DNA from: Casuarius casuarius
Taxonomy: Eukaryota; Chordata; Aves; Casuariiformes; Casuariidae
Length of the DNA: 64,000 bases
Direction of reading: 5' to 3'
Assembly: GCA_003342895.1 (NCBI GenBank)
Contig: PTFA01000274.1
Location: 144,780-208,779 of the forward strand
Part shown: positions 11,976-25,542 of the stretch, piece by piece
Position numbering within the stretch: the first letter of the stretch is position 1
Layout of the letters: each line of letters begins with the position of its first letter
Position numbers and translations under genes: made by a program
The notes under the pieces: model-generated
The model's database searches: none
The model's input: the letters and a program-made list of their open reading frames with translations, nothing else
What the model was told of the DNA's origin: nothing

Positions 11976-13304
11976 GTGACAACACAGCCAATTGAAAGTT
12001 CAGGAAGAACTGGGAAGGTGAAGTAGTCATTTGAAGGTGAGAGACAGCCCCAATTTGAACTTTTTGCAGAAATATGCCTGCTGCACACGGCAATGCTAAT
12101 TCAGTGGAGGAGGGCCCTAGCTACCTTAGCCTCTTCGTAAATCCCTGACTCACTACCAAGCAGGCATTGACCAGAGCATCAGAATTAACTATCTGGGTTC
12201 ACAGAACTGTTTGAGTGATGTATAAAAGCTCCAGAGCAGTCAGAAGCTCAGCTTTTATACTTCATCTAATGTAACCCTTGACTGGGAGGTCGACTGACAA
12301 CCCTATAGGGCAGGCAGCTGCCTTANGAATAAACATTTATACAGCCCCCACTAAACAAAGGCCTCAGTGGCCACCCGCAACTCTTAGCTGTTCTCATAAC
12401 TCAAAGGATCATTTGGCATAATCTAAAGGCACATGCAAACCCACAACATATTTCAAGATAGCAAATAATGTTTCCTCTGAACAGCAAGATGACAATTGNC
12501 CTCTTTATACCTGTCTCATTTCTCAACCATCTTCATGCAAAGAACTTGGTGTACTTCATGAACACTAGCTCTTTTTTCTGCTGATACTGATGCAAAGGCA
12601 AATAAAATATTGCAGAACCATAAGGATCTGCACAAGAACATCCAAGCATGTACAGTTATAAATGAATACAGTATTTGGAGCACACTTAAAAGGATTATCA
12701 TTTATGACACTGAAAATAGTAATAATAATATCTACAATTTTTCATTCCTATTTGTTTTCAGACTATTATGGGCCTCTCTGCAAAAGTAAAATTGGTGCTT
12801 GCAGCCTTGACAGCAAAGGACAAGTGCCTTGACAGGACATAATGCTTCTCTAAGAATAATTAAATCAAAGTATGGCGTAAATCCCAATGGTGCTTCTCCA
12901 TTGGTAGTATTTCTATCATGAATCTTCAAAACCTTAAATCCAATATTTAAAATTTATGGGTTTCACCTATGGTTTCAAGGTGAGAGGCAGCTGTAGCAAT
13001 GCTTTGGCACTCCTGTCTATCTCACCTTTTCTTTCAGTCCAGCAAAGAAAAAGTAGGAAAAAAACCTCTCATCTACGTGCTGCAGCAAATATAATTTTCA
13101 TCTGAACACATACAGGGAAAAGGGTTACAAAAAAAGAAAGAACATAACCCTGATGGGTGAACATAAACATAATATAAACATAATAGTTTATACTGCAGTG
13201 TAAATATTACATATACACATGCCCCAGGCAAGGTCAGGAACATGCATTATGAGGCATCATACAGCACAAATAGGCAGGTGGGAGAACAGAACTTTTACTA
13301 CCTT
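11976..13304. other. unique non-coding DNA, no gene seen
   Basis: No exon, RNA gene or recognisable repeat. The open frames at 12516-12701 and 12732-12929 (minus) are short and have no domain. Confidence 0.5.
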
Positions 13305-13390
13305 TGCTTAAAAATAGGTAACTGACGCACAAAAANGTTCAGTAAATTGCCTAAAATTTCTGTCTCTGAACTAGCAGCTGAGTACCTTAA
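13305..13390 (+). repeat. possible MIR-like SINE remnant
   Basis: 'AAAATAGGTAACTGACGCAC' then 'AGTAAATTGCCTAAAATTTC' parallels the MIR stretch 'ggtaactgaggcacagagaggttaagtaacttgcccaagg'. Divergence is high, so the assignment is tentative. Confidence 0.45.
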
Positions 13391-16300
13391 CTAACTACTC
13401 TCATTTCAAACTCAAATCAAATGCAAATGAGCTAGATACAGCCAGAAAAAAGACAAACTTATTTACCATCTCAGCTACATCAACAAGTGGGAAGAGGGAA
13501 TTCCTACCTGCAGCAAAAAGAAGNAAAAAATAAAAAATAATAATAAAAAAAAAAGGTATTTTGATGGAGAATCTTCCAAGGCTTCTTTGAGCCATTCTGA
13601 AAGCCAACATACGAATCAACAATGGATAACCTCAGGACTGTGGATGTCACAATATCTGACAGAACTGAGACTTCCTCCACCTCAAACTTTGGAAGCACTC
13701 AGAACCCAAGTTTTCAGATTAGGCTAAAGTAATTACATCTATCCCATAGATAGCAATCCTCNGAACAACCAACATGATAAAATTCAGGCCTGAGATTCTG
13801 TTTTGAGATCAAACATCTTGGTTCTTTTCTGAATTCTGAATCTCTTTCAGTTCAGCTGCTCATAACACTGAGGAGAAATCTTGTATCAGGAGCTTTGGGA
13901 TAAATGCTGGATCTAAGAAACACAAAGGATGGTTCTCCTGTTCTCACAGTCATTGCTAACAAAGGCATTACTCTATTAACCTCTCCCACCTGAATTTTCC
14001 TTAATCTGTACACGAAACTTGAAGTCCTTTAAAATGTTCCTCTGTCCCTCCTGTGGTTTTAAAAGCTCAAGCTGTGCTATGATCTTTGCTTAAGAGAAGT
14101 TACTGAAGCAATGGATTCTAAATGTTATAATCCAAACAGTCATGGCTGGATGAAAATCCAGTTTATTCAGTAATGCTACGACCTCNGCATGCAATCTTAT
14201 TCATTTATGAAACCGTTGCAGCCTGATGGGTTGAATAATGAAATTGCAGTAACACCAACTTTGAAGATGAAGAACACTGGGGCACAAGTTTTACTAGCTT
14301 TAATAAAATATCTGTAACATCATTTAGGAGAAAAACGTCTCCTTTAAGGCAGTCCAGACTGACACGGTGAACTTGATTCTCACCTTCAAAGATCAACTCT
14401 GGTAGTATGCCAAGATGGTAATTGCTTTTAGACCTTGTCCACATTGGGATTTTGTCCCAGTTCTCCCAATTGATGGCCAGCTCACAGTACTAAGCCCCAA
14501 GGCCAGCTGCTTAGCTGGCACAGATTCCNCTACTTCCACTCCAGGCAATAAAAGCATCTATGCCAGTTTACACCATCCAAGCACCTAGCCCCCAATGTGC
14601 GCCAGGGAAGCAGTGATTTGCAGCACAGGTGATTCTTCTCTGAGGACCAAAGCACATTACAGACTTCCTGGCCAGCATTCCAAGCTTACACAGGCCCAGC
14701 TAACTCAACAGATGATTATAAACTACAGGAGCCAGGACAGGTTCTCAGCATTCAAATGCTTTGCTTTTGTCATCCTAACACGGTCTGTAAACTAAAAACA
14801 AAAAACAAAACAAAACAAACAAAAAAATCAGTTCATTGTATCATTTCGTTGGTCTACAAATGGAAGAGATTTGATTAGAAAAGGCAAGATAACCTGATCT
14901 GATCTATACTGACTCATGACACGAGCTGCCTGCCATTTTCTCCAGCTACCTAGGGATTGTGGCTGAGCTCAAAGACTTTATTTTAAACCTCACAGAAGTC
15001 AATGGAGAAAACACAGGAGCAGAAATAAAGCAAATACCATAGTAGGGGAAAAAAAAAAAAAAGAAATATATCACTGTTCTCACAAGTTTCTAGGCCAGCT
15101 TTGCTGGAGCTCTATTCTTTCAGCCTTGTCAATGTTGAAGTACCTTGCAATATAAGCTCTATGAGTACTTTCCACCCAATGCAGAGCGTATGCTGGAGTA
15201 CAGGAGATACTGCAGGCAGAACTAAAGCGCCTTGGTTAAAATACCCAGGGAAAGATCATTTGGTAGCAATTCAAGTAAATTAAATCCTAGTGTGCTCGCT
15301 GTTACAAAATGCTGGACGAGCTGAAAGTAATGCATGAGATACTGTATTTGTAAGTATTTAGCAGACACACTAAGGCAATTACAGTGATGAAAGCTATGCA
15401 GGTGGTACTGTACATCAGACTGACTTCGCAGAAGACCATAAATAAGTAATTTGACTTGGTAAAGCACTCTGGGATGACTTAGGGTTTGGAAAGTAGTATT
15501 AAAAAAAGAAGTCACACGCACCTCTTATTTTACTGCAGCACTAGCAACTTTATACATTCCTCAATGTATTTACTGCAATGCAATGAGAAGTAGACAATAC
15601 ATGAACAGTTGATGCTCCTGACAATTTATTTTTTGCTGAGAGATAGCTGTTATAATCCAAGCAAAAAGAACTCTGTTCAGATAGATCTACTTTCTCAGAC
15701 ATTCTGAGTACAATGGGCTCAATCCCAAAACCATTTTAAAAAGTAGCAAGGAGGTAAAAAAGCAGCCTACTAAACAACGCAATACTTANAATGCCAGATC
15801 TAAAATAAACTTCCCAATGCCTTTCTGTAACTGATGCTGAACAGGGAGCCTGAAAGGATGAACTGACATGCATAACAGAACAGAAAATCAGACACAGCTG
15901 ATGTTAAAAGTATCCATTTAAAAGATTACTAGAATATACTGAAACATATAACACAGATGAGAGTACCAGGTATCTTTAAAGAGATTTAAAGATCATTAGG
16001 AGGTGCTAAACAAAATGATATNTTAAGGGACTGTGTAAGAGCGATCAACCTTTTTATTAAGAGCTCTACGACAAATTTATTAAACAGCTATATGTAATGT
16101 ATAAATAAAACAGTAATACAACAATTAGANCACTCTGATTACTGACCTGTGGAATGCTACATCTACCTCAAACAACTGAGCTGTCATTTACAGAAAACAT
16201 CTATTGGCTACTGATTAATCTTTTATAACCTATTAATGAATGATCTCAATAGAACATGCAATCCAAAAATCTACCGAAGATACACTCTCAGGACTCTGGT

Positions 16301-17974
16301 GCAACTCTGCCTTTCAGTTGTCTGTTTGCTTATTATTCAACTCATTTTTCTCTCTACATCCAAAATTTTATAAAAAGTAAGGGTGTCATCCAGAGCTCAC
16401 TGAAGAAATCCATGGGCATTTTTCTCTTCTTATTGGTCCCAAGAGGGCTGCAGCAAAGACTGAGAGATAGTATTGTTACGCTCAGAGATGAGAAAAACAT
16501 CACGCTCCTAGGATCCCTTTTTCAAGGACAGAGATAACCCTGTGATAGGGAACTTACCATACATTCAGTTGCTGCTACACTTAAACTAAGTCAAAAGGCC
16601 AATACAGGAGGAAATTTCTGAAGTGAGGCTATCCCTGGGTCACCTCAACGAGACAGGCATAAAAACGTTATTTAGAGAGTTTTGACTGCAAACAACAGAA
16701 AACAGTGACTCAATGATTTATAGCACAGACCTTCAAGAGCAGATTTTATGGACAATCTAATTATTTCCTAACCCTTAACAACGATTCAATGCTTGATCTC
16801 CGCAGCAGTCTGCATAGCATCATCTTTTAATCTCCCCACATGAAAAATTTCTTTTTCTTACCTAAGCATTGCCCTGTTCCTGCTGTTGTCCTACTCTGGA
16901 TAGAGGAGAATGCAGGCAGAAATAGAAGAACATTGTCAAATCTGCACCCTCTGACGCTCGCGTGATACCCTTGGCCTCTCCATCCCCCAGGACTCCTGAA
17001 CACAACTCACTCCCCCATCAGTAAGATCAGCTCTNACAGCCAAACAATTCAACATGCCTCATTAACCCCTACTTTCTGTGCCACATCACAGACTTGAGTG
17101 CTCTGAAGAAGCAGAGGATATAGAGCATTCCAAGATTCCATAAAAATGCAGCGATCTCCAGCACAAGATCCTTAACTAGACTGGTAACATCCTGTTAACA
17201 TCAGTGTACAATGATCATTTTACCCTGAGACTCCAGTCCATATTGCTGCTGCTTTTATAATTTCAATCTCATTTCTAGCTTTAGTCTTTTTAATTAATTT
17301 GTTACACATCATTAATTTTCCCTGTAAACTTTTTTCAACACCTCCTTTCCCCTGATATTTTAAAATCCAGCAATTAACTTCTCTCATCTCCTTTATCATA
17401 CTGCTATCTCTGCTATGTGCTCAGTTTTGTTATTTAGTTTTTGAAATCACATTTGTTAGTTACTGACAGTAAGTGTCACTGTGTGAGAAACAGACTCACA
17501 TTAATTAACATTTTTAAATTGTGAAAGAAAGCTATTGAGTATTTAGAAGGAAAACTAGAGTACAAGAACTAAAAATAGAGCTTTGGTTGTCTAACTGTGC
17601 GTTATATGTATGGTATAACAATATACTGGTCTTAGTAGACAATTTATTTCATTTTAAGCTCACATTTTCAATTATCAGCTGCTCTGTATTTTCATGGAAA
17701 TCAAATCTGAAGTGCCTTGTGCCACACCTTCGGAGCCCTGTAAGTTCATGGGGACAATATCCCACTGCGGGATGAATGGGAGAGAACAAGCCTTTGAAGC
17801 AGAGGCTGTGGGGAAGGGATAGACTGAGAACCACTCTTTGCTCAGAAAACACCTCATGGTAGCAACAATTAAAAAAAAAAAAGTCAGAATTAAGTTTTGA
17901 CACAGAACATTTTAGGACTGCTAAAAAGACTGTCAGGAATTGCCATGTTACTAGATTAACTGAACACTCTGTGT
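13391..17974. other. unique non-coding DNA, no gene seen
   Basis: A-rich runs lie near 13524-13554, 14796-14827 and 15049-15062. A short piece at about 15455-15500 (AAAGCACTCTGGGATGACTT) resembles the 3' part of an ancient SINE or LINE, but too little remains to name it. No gene was recognised. Confidence 0.5.
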
Positions 17975-18045
17975 TGTAGATGAGGCCAAATGAGAGAACT
18001 AAGTGGTACCTCTGGCCTCAGTATCTCTGAACTGTGATACCGATA
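17975..18045 (+). repeat. possible old CR1-type tail
   Basis: 'GTAGATGAGGCCAAATGAG' followed by 'AAGTGGTACCTCTGGCCTC' and 'GTATCTCTGAA' loosely parallels the tail at 11880-11975. The match is short and diverged. Confidence 0.35.
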
Positions 18046-19127
18046 CAGCGGTGATTCTTGCAGGTGGAAAACAGTATCATGAAACAGCTTTATCAGCTTG
18101 CTTCAGCTTCACTTCACAACAATCAACCATTCTTTGAAGGAGTGGTGAGCCTGAAGCATCCCAAATTACTACAAGGCACACTGTACATTAGAGGCTTCTG
18201 TAAAACTGAGATGTCAGCACATTAGGCAGGGTATGTGAATACATGTACATACAGAGATACAGAGAGGCTGTGGCTTGCGAGATGCGGTGATGCCNTGTTT
18301 CATAAAAGGAACGGTTAGTGCGAGCACACTGAGGATTAGGAGAAGCTCAGATTCCATGTTGTGGAAATCACAAAAGCAGCTCAGATCTGGCATGCTTTCT
18401 ACCTCCAGCCTGGATTTGCAGTCTGCATTTAAAAAAAAGTAGTCACAATAATGATTTTTTTTAAAGCAGCTGTAGTACAAACACCATTATCTGCATTATA
18501 CAAATTCATGGTGTTAGTACTTAATGCTCAGATCAAAGCTACCTAAACCTACATTGACTTAATAGATGCTAACAGTGCTTTTGGAGGAACCATTGAGCCA
18601 GCCAGTAATTCATGGATTAAGACCCTAATGTTACATTTTGGTACAACAGACTACATCTAAAAGCATGACTATGTCACTTACAAATCAAATCCAAAGTTAT
18701 TTTAAAGTGAAATTAATTAACAAAGCTGCATTCAAATAAAACTGAGATGCTGTATTCATCCATAGTTTACAAGGACATAAAATGATAAATTAACCATGTT
18801 TGAAACAGAAGTTGCACATGGCAACTACATGACTTATATAACACAAATAATGAATTAATATTAATTAATTCCAGAGTGTTGGATTCAGTTCTCAGTTAAA
18901 CAGCACAGTTCCTATACAAAAAACCTTCCTCTTTCCATGTCATGTCTGTTAAAAAAACAAGTTTCTTTCACTAATTTTCTTATCATGACTATTCAGATTG
19001 CAAACTCATCAAGACAAAGAAATTTCTTTTTTATGTTTAGAAAGCACCTTGAGAAAACATCAATAGAATCAACTAGATGTTACAATTATCAAAACCTTCA
19101 AGGTCTTGGAAATAACATTACTTTAAT
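18046..19127. other. AT-rich non-coding DNA, no gene seen
   Basis: Contains a 14-bp perfect palindrome AATTAATATTAATT at 18853-18866. No exon or recognisable repeat. The short open frames at 18214-18480 and 18937-19152 have no domain. Confidence 0.5.
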
Positions 19128-19200
19128 TTTTCANTGGGAACAGAGGCATTAAAAGGGGAAGTAATTTGCACAAGAATGGGGATCAGTCCAGTCACCTTCC
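19128..19200 (+). repeat. possible MIR-like SINE remnant
   Basis: 'TGGGAACAGAGGCATTAAAA' then 'GGGGAAGTAATTTGCACAAG' follows the MIR segment 'ggggaaacagaggcacagagaggggaagtaacttgcccaag'. The remnant is short and diverged. Confidence 0.5.
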
Positions 19201-19403
19201 TATTGGATCTTACTATCTCCTTATTGGCTGTATTTTCCTGTGGATCCCTATTAATGGCTTGCCAGCTTGATTATTAAGATAGGTGTGCAAGCAAATAGTG
19301 ATGTATGTGACCATACCACCCTCTGATGTAAATCCAGGCTCCTATGCTCTGTGACATTTCATTGCAATTCTGACGATAGCTCAGCACTTGGAATGCCACG
19401 TAC

Positions 19404-19570
19404 CAGCACAGCTATCCAAGTAGAGAACAAAGCACCCTGTGTAGCATGCTGCAGACCCAGCTTTCCTTCTCCAAGAAGAAAAAAGCCATAGCTATCCTCA
19501 AGAAGGATATTTTGCTGCAGAACAAGTTCATTGGCCCCGCAAGATCCAGGCTGAAATGCAGAGCACCTCA
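19404..19570 (-). other. candidate internal exon (167 bp), gene unknown
   Basis: This is the best exon-like signal in the window and lies inside the longest open frame (19359-19862 minus, 167 codons). Seen in the sequence: the minus strand has a branch-point-like TGCTAATC about 42 nt upstream, then a pyrimidine tract ending TTTTCTTACAG, then the exon, then the donor GCTG/GTACGT. The exon has two bases finishing a split codon plus 55 codons and would end in phase 0. The predicted segment starts RCSAFQPGSCGANELVLQQN, has a central EDSYGFFLLGEGKLGLQ and ends STWIAVL. I recognise no domain and no gene family. If translation reads through the donor, the frame stops 15 codons later. One ORF of this length is not surprising by chance in 64 kb of AT-rich DNA, so the splice-site coincidence is the main argument. 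It could also be a non-coding RNA exon or a decoy. Confidence 0.25.
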
Positions 19571-19619
19571 CTGTAAGAAAAGTGTGAAAGAAAAGACATG
19601 ATATTTTCCAGATTAGCAC

Positions 19620-19635
19620 TTTTTTTTTTTTTTTT
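19620..19635. repeat. poly(T) run, 16 bp
   Basis: Uninterrupted T tract just upstream (minus-strand sense) of the candidate exon's branch-point region, read there as poly(A). It could be a slippage tract or an old retroposed tail; no body of a retroposon was recognised beside it. Confidence 0.9.
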
Positions 19636-22600
19636 ATTAATAGAAAAGCAAATCCAGCCTGATGTATTTTCACTAGTGCTAGATGACAACACTTGCTTAG
19701 GGCACAGTAGAAATCTGCTGGGGTAATATTATGCCACCATAAAATGCTTAGTTTCAGCTGATTGGAAATAGACCTGTAAGAGAAAAGCAATGGCAGACAG
19801 AAAAAGAATAGAGAAGAGAACAGGACAACAGAGAAACCTGCTATATTGAATGCATGGTGCAATTGGGGCCAGGTGACAGTGATTTATAATGCATTATTAA
19901 AGTGTCATAGTGTAACTGTCACTCTCAGCATTTTGCGAGCTTAAAGCATGCTAGCTGAAGACAGAGCACTGACTATAAAAAGACACACTGAAGGAATGTA
20001 ATGGGATCTGACACTTTTTGTTCCTCTCCGAATTAGCGCAATTCGGAAATGAAATTTTCCATGACATTGCTACTGTAATTTGGAAGAAAATTTGTCAGAT
20101 GTGTATACAGAATAGTCAGGTTTCAAGTTTTATGTAAGGAACAAGAGTAGTCAGAACAGAGGAGAGGACTGGGATGAAGTGCATTCAAGTCCCTCACCAA
20201 CACGCAACTTGTTTGCGATTCCAGCTGAAAAAAAACCACACTGACAGCCCAGGTTGCTTTCATATTCATTAAAGCAGTACCAAAATCTGAGAGCCTCCCA
20301 TCATCTTCAGGGTGGATTAGGTCAAGTCCTAATATTGGCAGCTACTTAACTCCGGCCTGGTGAAAAGTGCATTTCTAAGGCTCTGCTGAAATTCCAGGAC
20401 NGAGAGAACAGAAGAGGTTTAGCACCTCGCGCTTCTCAATTCCTTCTCTCAAAAACAATGTGCCAGAACTAGACTTCTAGAGTCCCTTCTTGGAAGGAAT
20501 GATGGAAAACATCAAAGAATCCAACTGTGGCACCAGAACCTGCACTGCATTGTATTATATCGTACTACATTCCTCCTCTCACCCACCTACATATACTGAA
20601 CACACGAGCACTGCTACTCAGTGCCTTTCGCTACTCCAGGTGGACCCATGGCCAGAGGCCCAGAGCAACAGCCCTGGTTCCTCACCTATAAAATTGTGTA
20701 GCACTGTCTTGTATACAGACAAAGCTCCCCTTGATGTTAGTTTGTGTTTACAAAGCACTGATTACCTTGAGAAAAAGTCAAGTGCCAATGATTTCAAAAA
20801 CTATTACTGAATTATGTTCTGCAACTTCAGTCACAAAGTTATGTTAGAAAATAATAACCAGGATTTAGCAGTTATTTTTGTTTCTTGGCAAACATGAGTA
20901 TAAGCACACTTCATACAAATAATTATTCCAAAGCTCTATTTATTATCCAAACACATGATAAATAAAATGTTAGACATGAGTTTTCCAAATGGACACACAA
21001 GTCATTTACCTGAGACTAAACATTTGATAACAGCATATTTCTCAGCAGGTCTCAGAACTTCTGACTCCCTCAATCCCCAGTTCTCAAGATGCTCAAAGGG
21101 GATGTAAGACACATCAGGAGCTTCCTTGACAGAAAGACATCCCAGAGTATAAGATAACCAGGCAACATGCATACATGCATAAATCAAGCACATTCAGACA
21201 ACTAACAAGTATTAAAGACAAATCCGTACGATGCACACGCCAGTGCGTATTGATAAATATACACCAAATCAGTAAGTATTTTGCTTCCATTAGAAACTTC
21301 CAAGAAAAATATTTTCCCTATTTGCATCGAAATATACCTGTATTTTAATTAAAGTAGAAAATGTTATTTTCTAACAAATACGCAATTCTGTAAAGACCCA
21401 TTTGTTCTNAAAAAACTAGGAATAACTTCTCAGGTAACTTCTCAGCTGTTCTAATATGCCTGCACATTTAAGACTGTTTTCAGGTTTTTCACAATGTTTG
21501 AATTGTGCAGAGTCACAAATATACATCTGCTAACACCTCACTGTTTTCTTTACTAAATAAAATGCTATAAAAACTATGCATAATAAATAANGGGACCAGC
21601 AGGAACTTTCCAAAAAAGAAATTCAGTACATTTACAGAGCAGGTTACAACGCTGAGATACAAGAAAACGTAGCTAACGCAGATTCTTTTTTTAGCCAAAG
21701 AAATTACCATAAGGAATTATGTATCCTACAACCTTACTTTAATATTTATCTCATTTATCTCACAATCATCCACTATTACACNTGACTAAATTGACACAAC
21801 AGACTCAGTAACACAGCAGGGAGAAAAGCATCTAGATTTTCCAAGTTCTTTATTAGTGCTCTGTCTAATAATCCAGTTTCCTCCTCCTAAGATAAAAAAC
21901 TGTTTAACTCCCTTCTCATTGNTTTAACGCTCCCCTCCCCAAAACACACACAAAAGACACCTTTCCGCCCCTCGACCATGGTGCTCTTCTGGGAAAAGGG
22001 AGAAAAAGTAAGGTGTCCATATCATTATCCAACAGATCTCTTCCATGTCAAAGTTGTATGGTCTTGTGGGTAAAGGGACACAATCTAGATTTTTTTCCTC
22101 CACTGCTTTCAAGTTGGAATGCCTTTGTCTGATTTAAAAGAGAAGAAAGGAAAGAAACTAAATTGATCATAGAAAAAGATAGCGTGAAGTAAGATATAAT
22201 AAGTATGCTATACATGATTTAGAGGAGTCTGGCATAAAACTAAATAGGAAAGCTCTGTATACAGATTCATCAATAAAGCAGTAATTTATGGGACAATATT
22301 TAAGAAAAAATTATGAAGGAGTTATACACAAAAATAAATTTTCTTCAACACAGCCTAAATTTAAAAAGCAATCTAGCAACTGCCAGGGAATACCAAAACT
22401 CCAAAGTGATTAAATAAGTAGAAACATAACTTACACAACATAGTTAATCAACATGCATGCACTTTGGAAGAGCTCTATTACACATGCAACATTAAAAAAA
22501 AAAAAGTGAATTGTGAAGCCTCTGAAGCAATCCATGCCACACGCAAATCAACCGTCCTCAGAGTGCGTAGATCCTCGGGTCAGTATTCAAATCTTTTACT

Positions 22601-22740
22601 NCATGAGGGTTTTTATGTTTGCAACATTATCCATTTTTGGAGATAGAGTTTTGCAGTCACGCTGTAGGGAGCAGTTGAGTACAGCACACTTTCTCAAATG
22701 CATTTATTTTAAAGTACAAAAAAGGATTTCTTTATTTCTT
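19636..22740. other. unique non-coding DNA with a short perfect hairpin
   Basis: Contains an 8-bp-arm inverted repeat TCCGAATT-AGCGC-AATTCGGA at 20027-20047. A stretch at about 20670-20815 (CCTCACCTATAAAATTG, later ACAAAGCACTGATTACCTTG) faintly resembles an ancient MIR/L2-type element. No gene was recognised; the 106-codon frame at 20490-20810 has no domain. Confidence 0.5.
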
Positions 22741-22751
22741 CCCCCCCCCCC
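22741..22751. repeat. poly(C) run, 11 bp
   Basis: Uninterrupted C11 following a T-rich stretch. It is the first of a series of long C or G homopolymers that extends to about 55.9 kb. Confidence 0.95.
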
Positions 22752-25542
22752 TTTTGAAAGATTAAGGCTAATCTGAACACTGCCCCAGTGGAAAACCAGG
22801 ATTTATTTTCCATACTCACTTCTTCCACTTAGAAGCANTAGCTTAAATTCAAAACACTTCTATCACTGTGTTTGGCACCACTGACTACCTCTATTAATAG
22901 CTTTGCCAATTTCAAATGTTAACCTACGTTTCTTCACATACGCACACATATTTTTTTCTTTGCAGTTTTACAGGAATAAATTTATGCTGACAATTTCGAA
23001 TGCATTTAAAGGGGGTTAAAATTGTATTTCAATGAGAAGAATGGCTCAGTCATTCCTTCACCCACTTAAGACACGAGAAACCCAGGCTGAATTCAGCGAA
23101 AAACTTCTCCTGTGAAAACCTTGGATTTAGATAGGTCAGTAACACCCTTACATTCACAAGTGTTTTAGTGTGTTATTCTCTTGTAAAACTAATGAGACTT
23201 ACATGACTAATCCTTCAAACACCTGGGCCTGAAAATCTTTCTGTGCCTTACTTTCACCATCTTTAAAACTGCCATCGGTGAGTCCTTACTTCACCAAGGT
23301 AATGAAGGACTATGCATGCAGAAACTATGTATAGGACTATGTATGCAGGTCTTAGGATAACTTTAATCTAACTGAGACTGACAACTGTCAGGCTCCTTTG
23401 AAAAACGGTTTAAAAATAAACATTATTAACAATTATGGGCACTGAAGAATAAGAGCAATATAAACAAAGATTTTTTTTATTTTCTACAAATCGATCCTGT
23501 GCCACTGTAATTAACAAGAATAGGATTCAATTGCATTCTACATAAAATTATTATCAATTTGTAAGTCCTTAACAGATTTCATGGATTCTCACTTCTTTCA
23601 TTTCTAATGCAGTCACAAATACCTCAGCTTTAGCGTTATGTCAAATAACTACAGTTAATGATACTGCTATGCTACTGGGTATCTCACTGAGAGGCAGACA
23701 GTATATATCACTTTCACAGGAACCTTAGTTTAATTTTAAGAGAATGAAAAGAAGAAAATCAATATAGCCTCTTTTTTCCAAAGGGGTGGGGGATCTGGAT
23801 ACAATGCTAGAACAATGCTAGAAAANCATTCAGTTTTTGACTTCTCTTTCTATATTCGCCAAAGTTAAAAACAAGTCAAGACCNAATTTGCAGGTGACAT
23901 GGGAGCTATCACTTTGCAGCTATCCATACACTTTGCTTTTTGAAATTAACTGAATTTCCTATGACACCAAATGGACCAGAATAATACCCATGCAGCTTTT
24001 TATCAAGTTGCAGGAACATCTGAATAGGAGCCAAGATACATTTTCTTTTTTTCATTTCCCTTACTTACTTGCCTTTGGCTCTACATGGCGACCTCACACG
24101 GACCGTTACTGCTCAAGATGCCTCGAGGCAATGCAGGCAGAACACCAGGCTTAGCTACCTAAAAGCCTTCTCTTCTATTTTATTATTTGACCTTTACTAA
24201 GCCTAGGTCTCTAAAAAGTACAAAGGAACAGATGTATGACAATTTATTCTTTAACTTCTGCTGCATGGTGAAAGCAGNGGACCTGGTTTAACTTTCTGAT
24301 AGTTCTGCAGAAGTCAACAGGACTGGAATAGCATTAGTTTGGTCCTCATTGAAATTTCTAGACTTTTCTGCTGCAGCAATAATTATAATGTGAGGTATAT
24401 GTTCATCANGAATTTAGAAAACATGGATTCAGTTTCTAGTTTGGCTAGAAACTGGCCCTGGCCAAGTTTCTCCCAGGATAAAATTTTTAGTTCAATCCAT
24501 TTAAATGACTTAGTTTAACCCTTTCTGTCTTCAGTGAGGTTTTCAAAGCGATAAGTGGAGATAAGATAGCTGAAAATCAGTAGAGTTCATTACCAAACAA
24601 GTAGTTCCTAGTTTTCTCTTCCTTGCTTCAGGTCCACATCTGTAACACACAGATGAAAATACTTCCTTCCATCCAGTTATCTGTACTACATATATCCTAA
24701 ACTGTTTGACAAACAGATTATCTTCCAAAGGGCATACATGATGCCTTAGCACCACAGATAAGTCTTTGCGTGATATTCTAACTAAAATGATTACTATTTT
24801 GGTATCTCAAATTGAAACTAAATCAGCAACAAATAAATACTTCGGCAACAACTAAGCAGTACAGGAACATTTCGTCATCAGCTCAACAAAGCAGTACTTA
24901 CAGCAGTACTTACAGCACTAATTCTGTTATCTTGTTTCTCTTCTCCCAACATTGGTGAAATAGCAGTGAACATACTTAAACCAGCACTACCCTAGACTTT
25001 TAATAAAGATGAGTCAGATACAGAGGAAACTAAATCCACAGTAAAAAGGTGTGAAAGCAGAGCTAGCTTTACCAGTATTACATCAAAGAGAGATTCACCT
25101 TTCTCCAGTTTTGAAAAGAAGTCCCCTGCAGTTGTGGTTGAATCCCAGGTTTACGAATTTGCAAATTCAGTCTTCCAACTATGATTTGTTAATTACGCAA
25201 CATACAGAAACAAACAAGAACCAGTTTACACACAGGACTGCTTTTTAAACAGTGGCACATTATCTTGAAAAACAATCAGACACATATTGGAATTTATGTG
25301 TGACCTTGAGTGATAATTAATCAGATCTGCTGTGAATCATGACTGATTTATTTCAGGTGACCTTCTTACTGTGCTATCAGGTTTTACAGGAAAGTGATTA
25401 AAGATGAGCCCAAAGCTTGAGAGATCTGACATGTGTCTTATNGTAGTGACTGACCCACTGCCTCTGTCCCAGCACCTCCTAGGAGCAGACAGCTGGTTTG
25501 TATCCTCTCTTTGAGTGCATAAAACATACTTAATGCAAGTTT
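22752..25542. other. unique non-coding DNA, no gene seen
   Basis: Holds an 11-bp tandem duplication (ACAATGCTAGA, about 23801-23822) and a 26-bp-spaced repeat of GGACTATG.ATGCAG at about 23308-23347. A perfect 12-bp duplication (GCAGTACTTACA) lies at 24891-24914. No exon or transposon was recognised. Confidence 0.5.
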
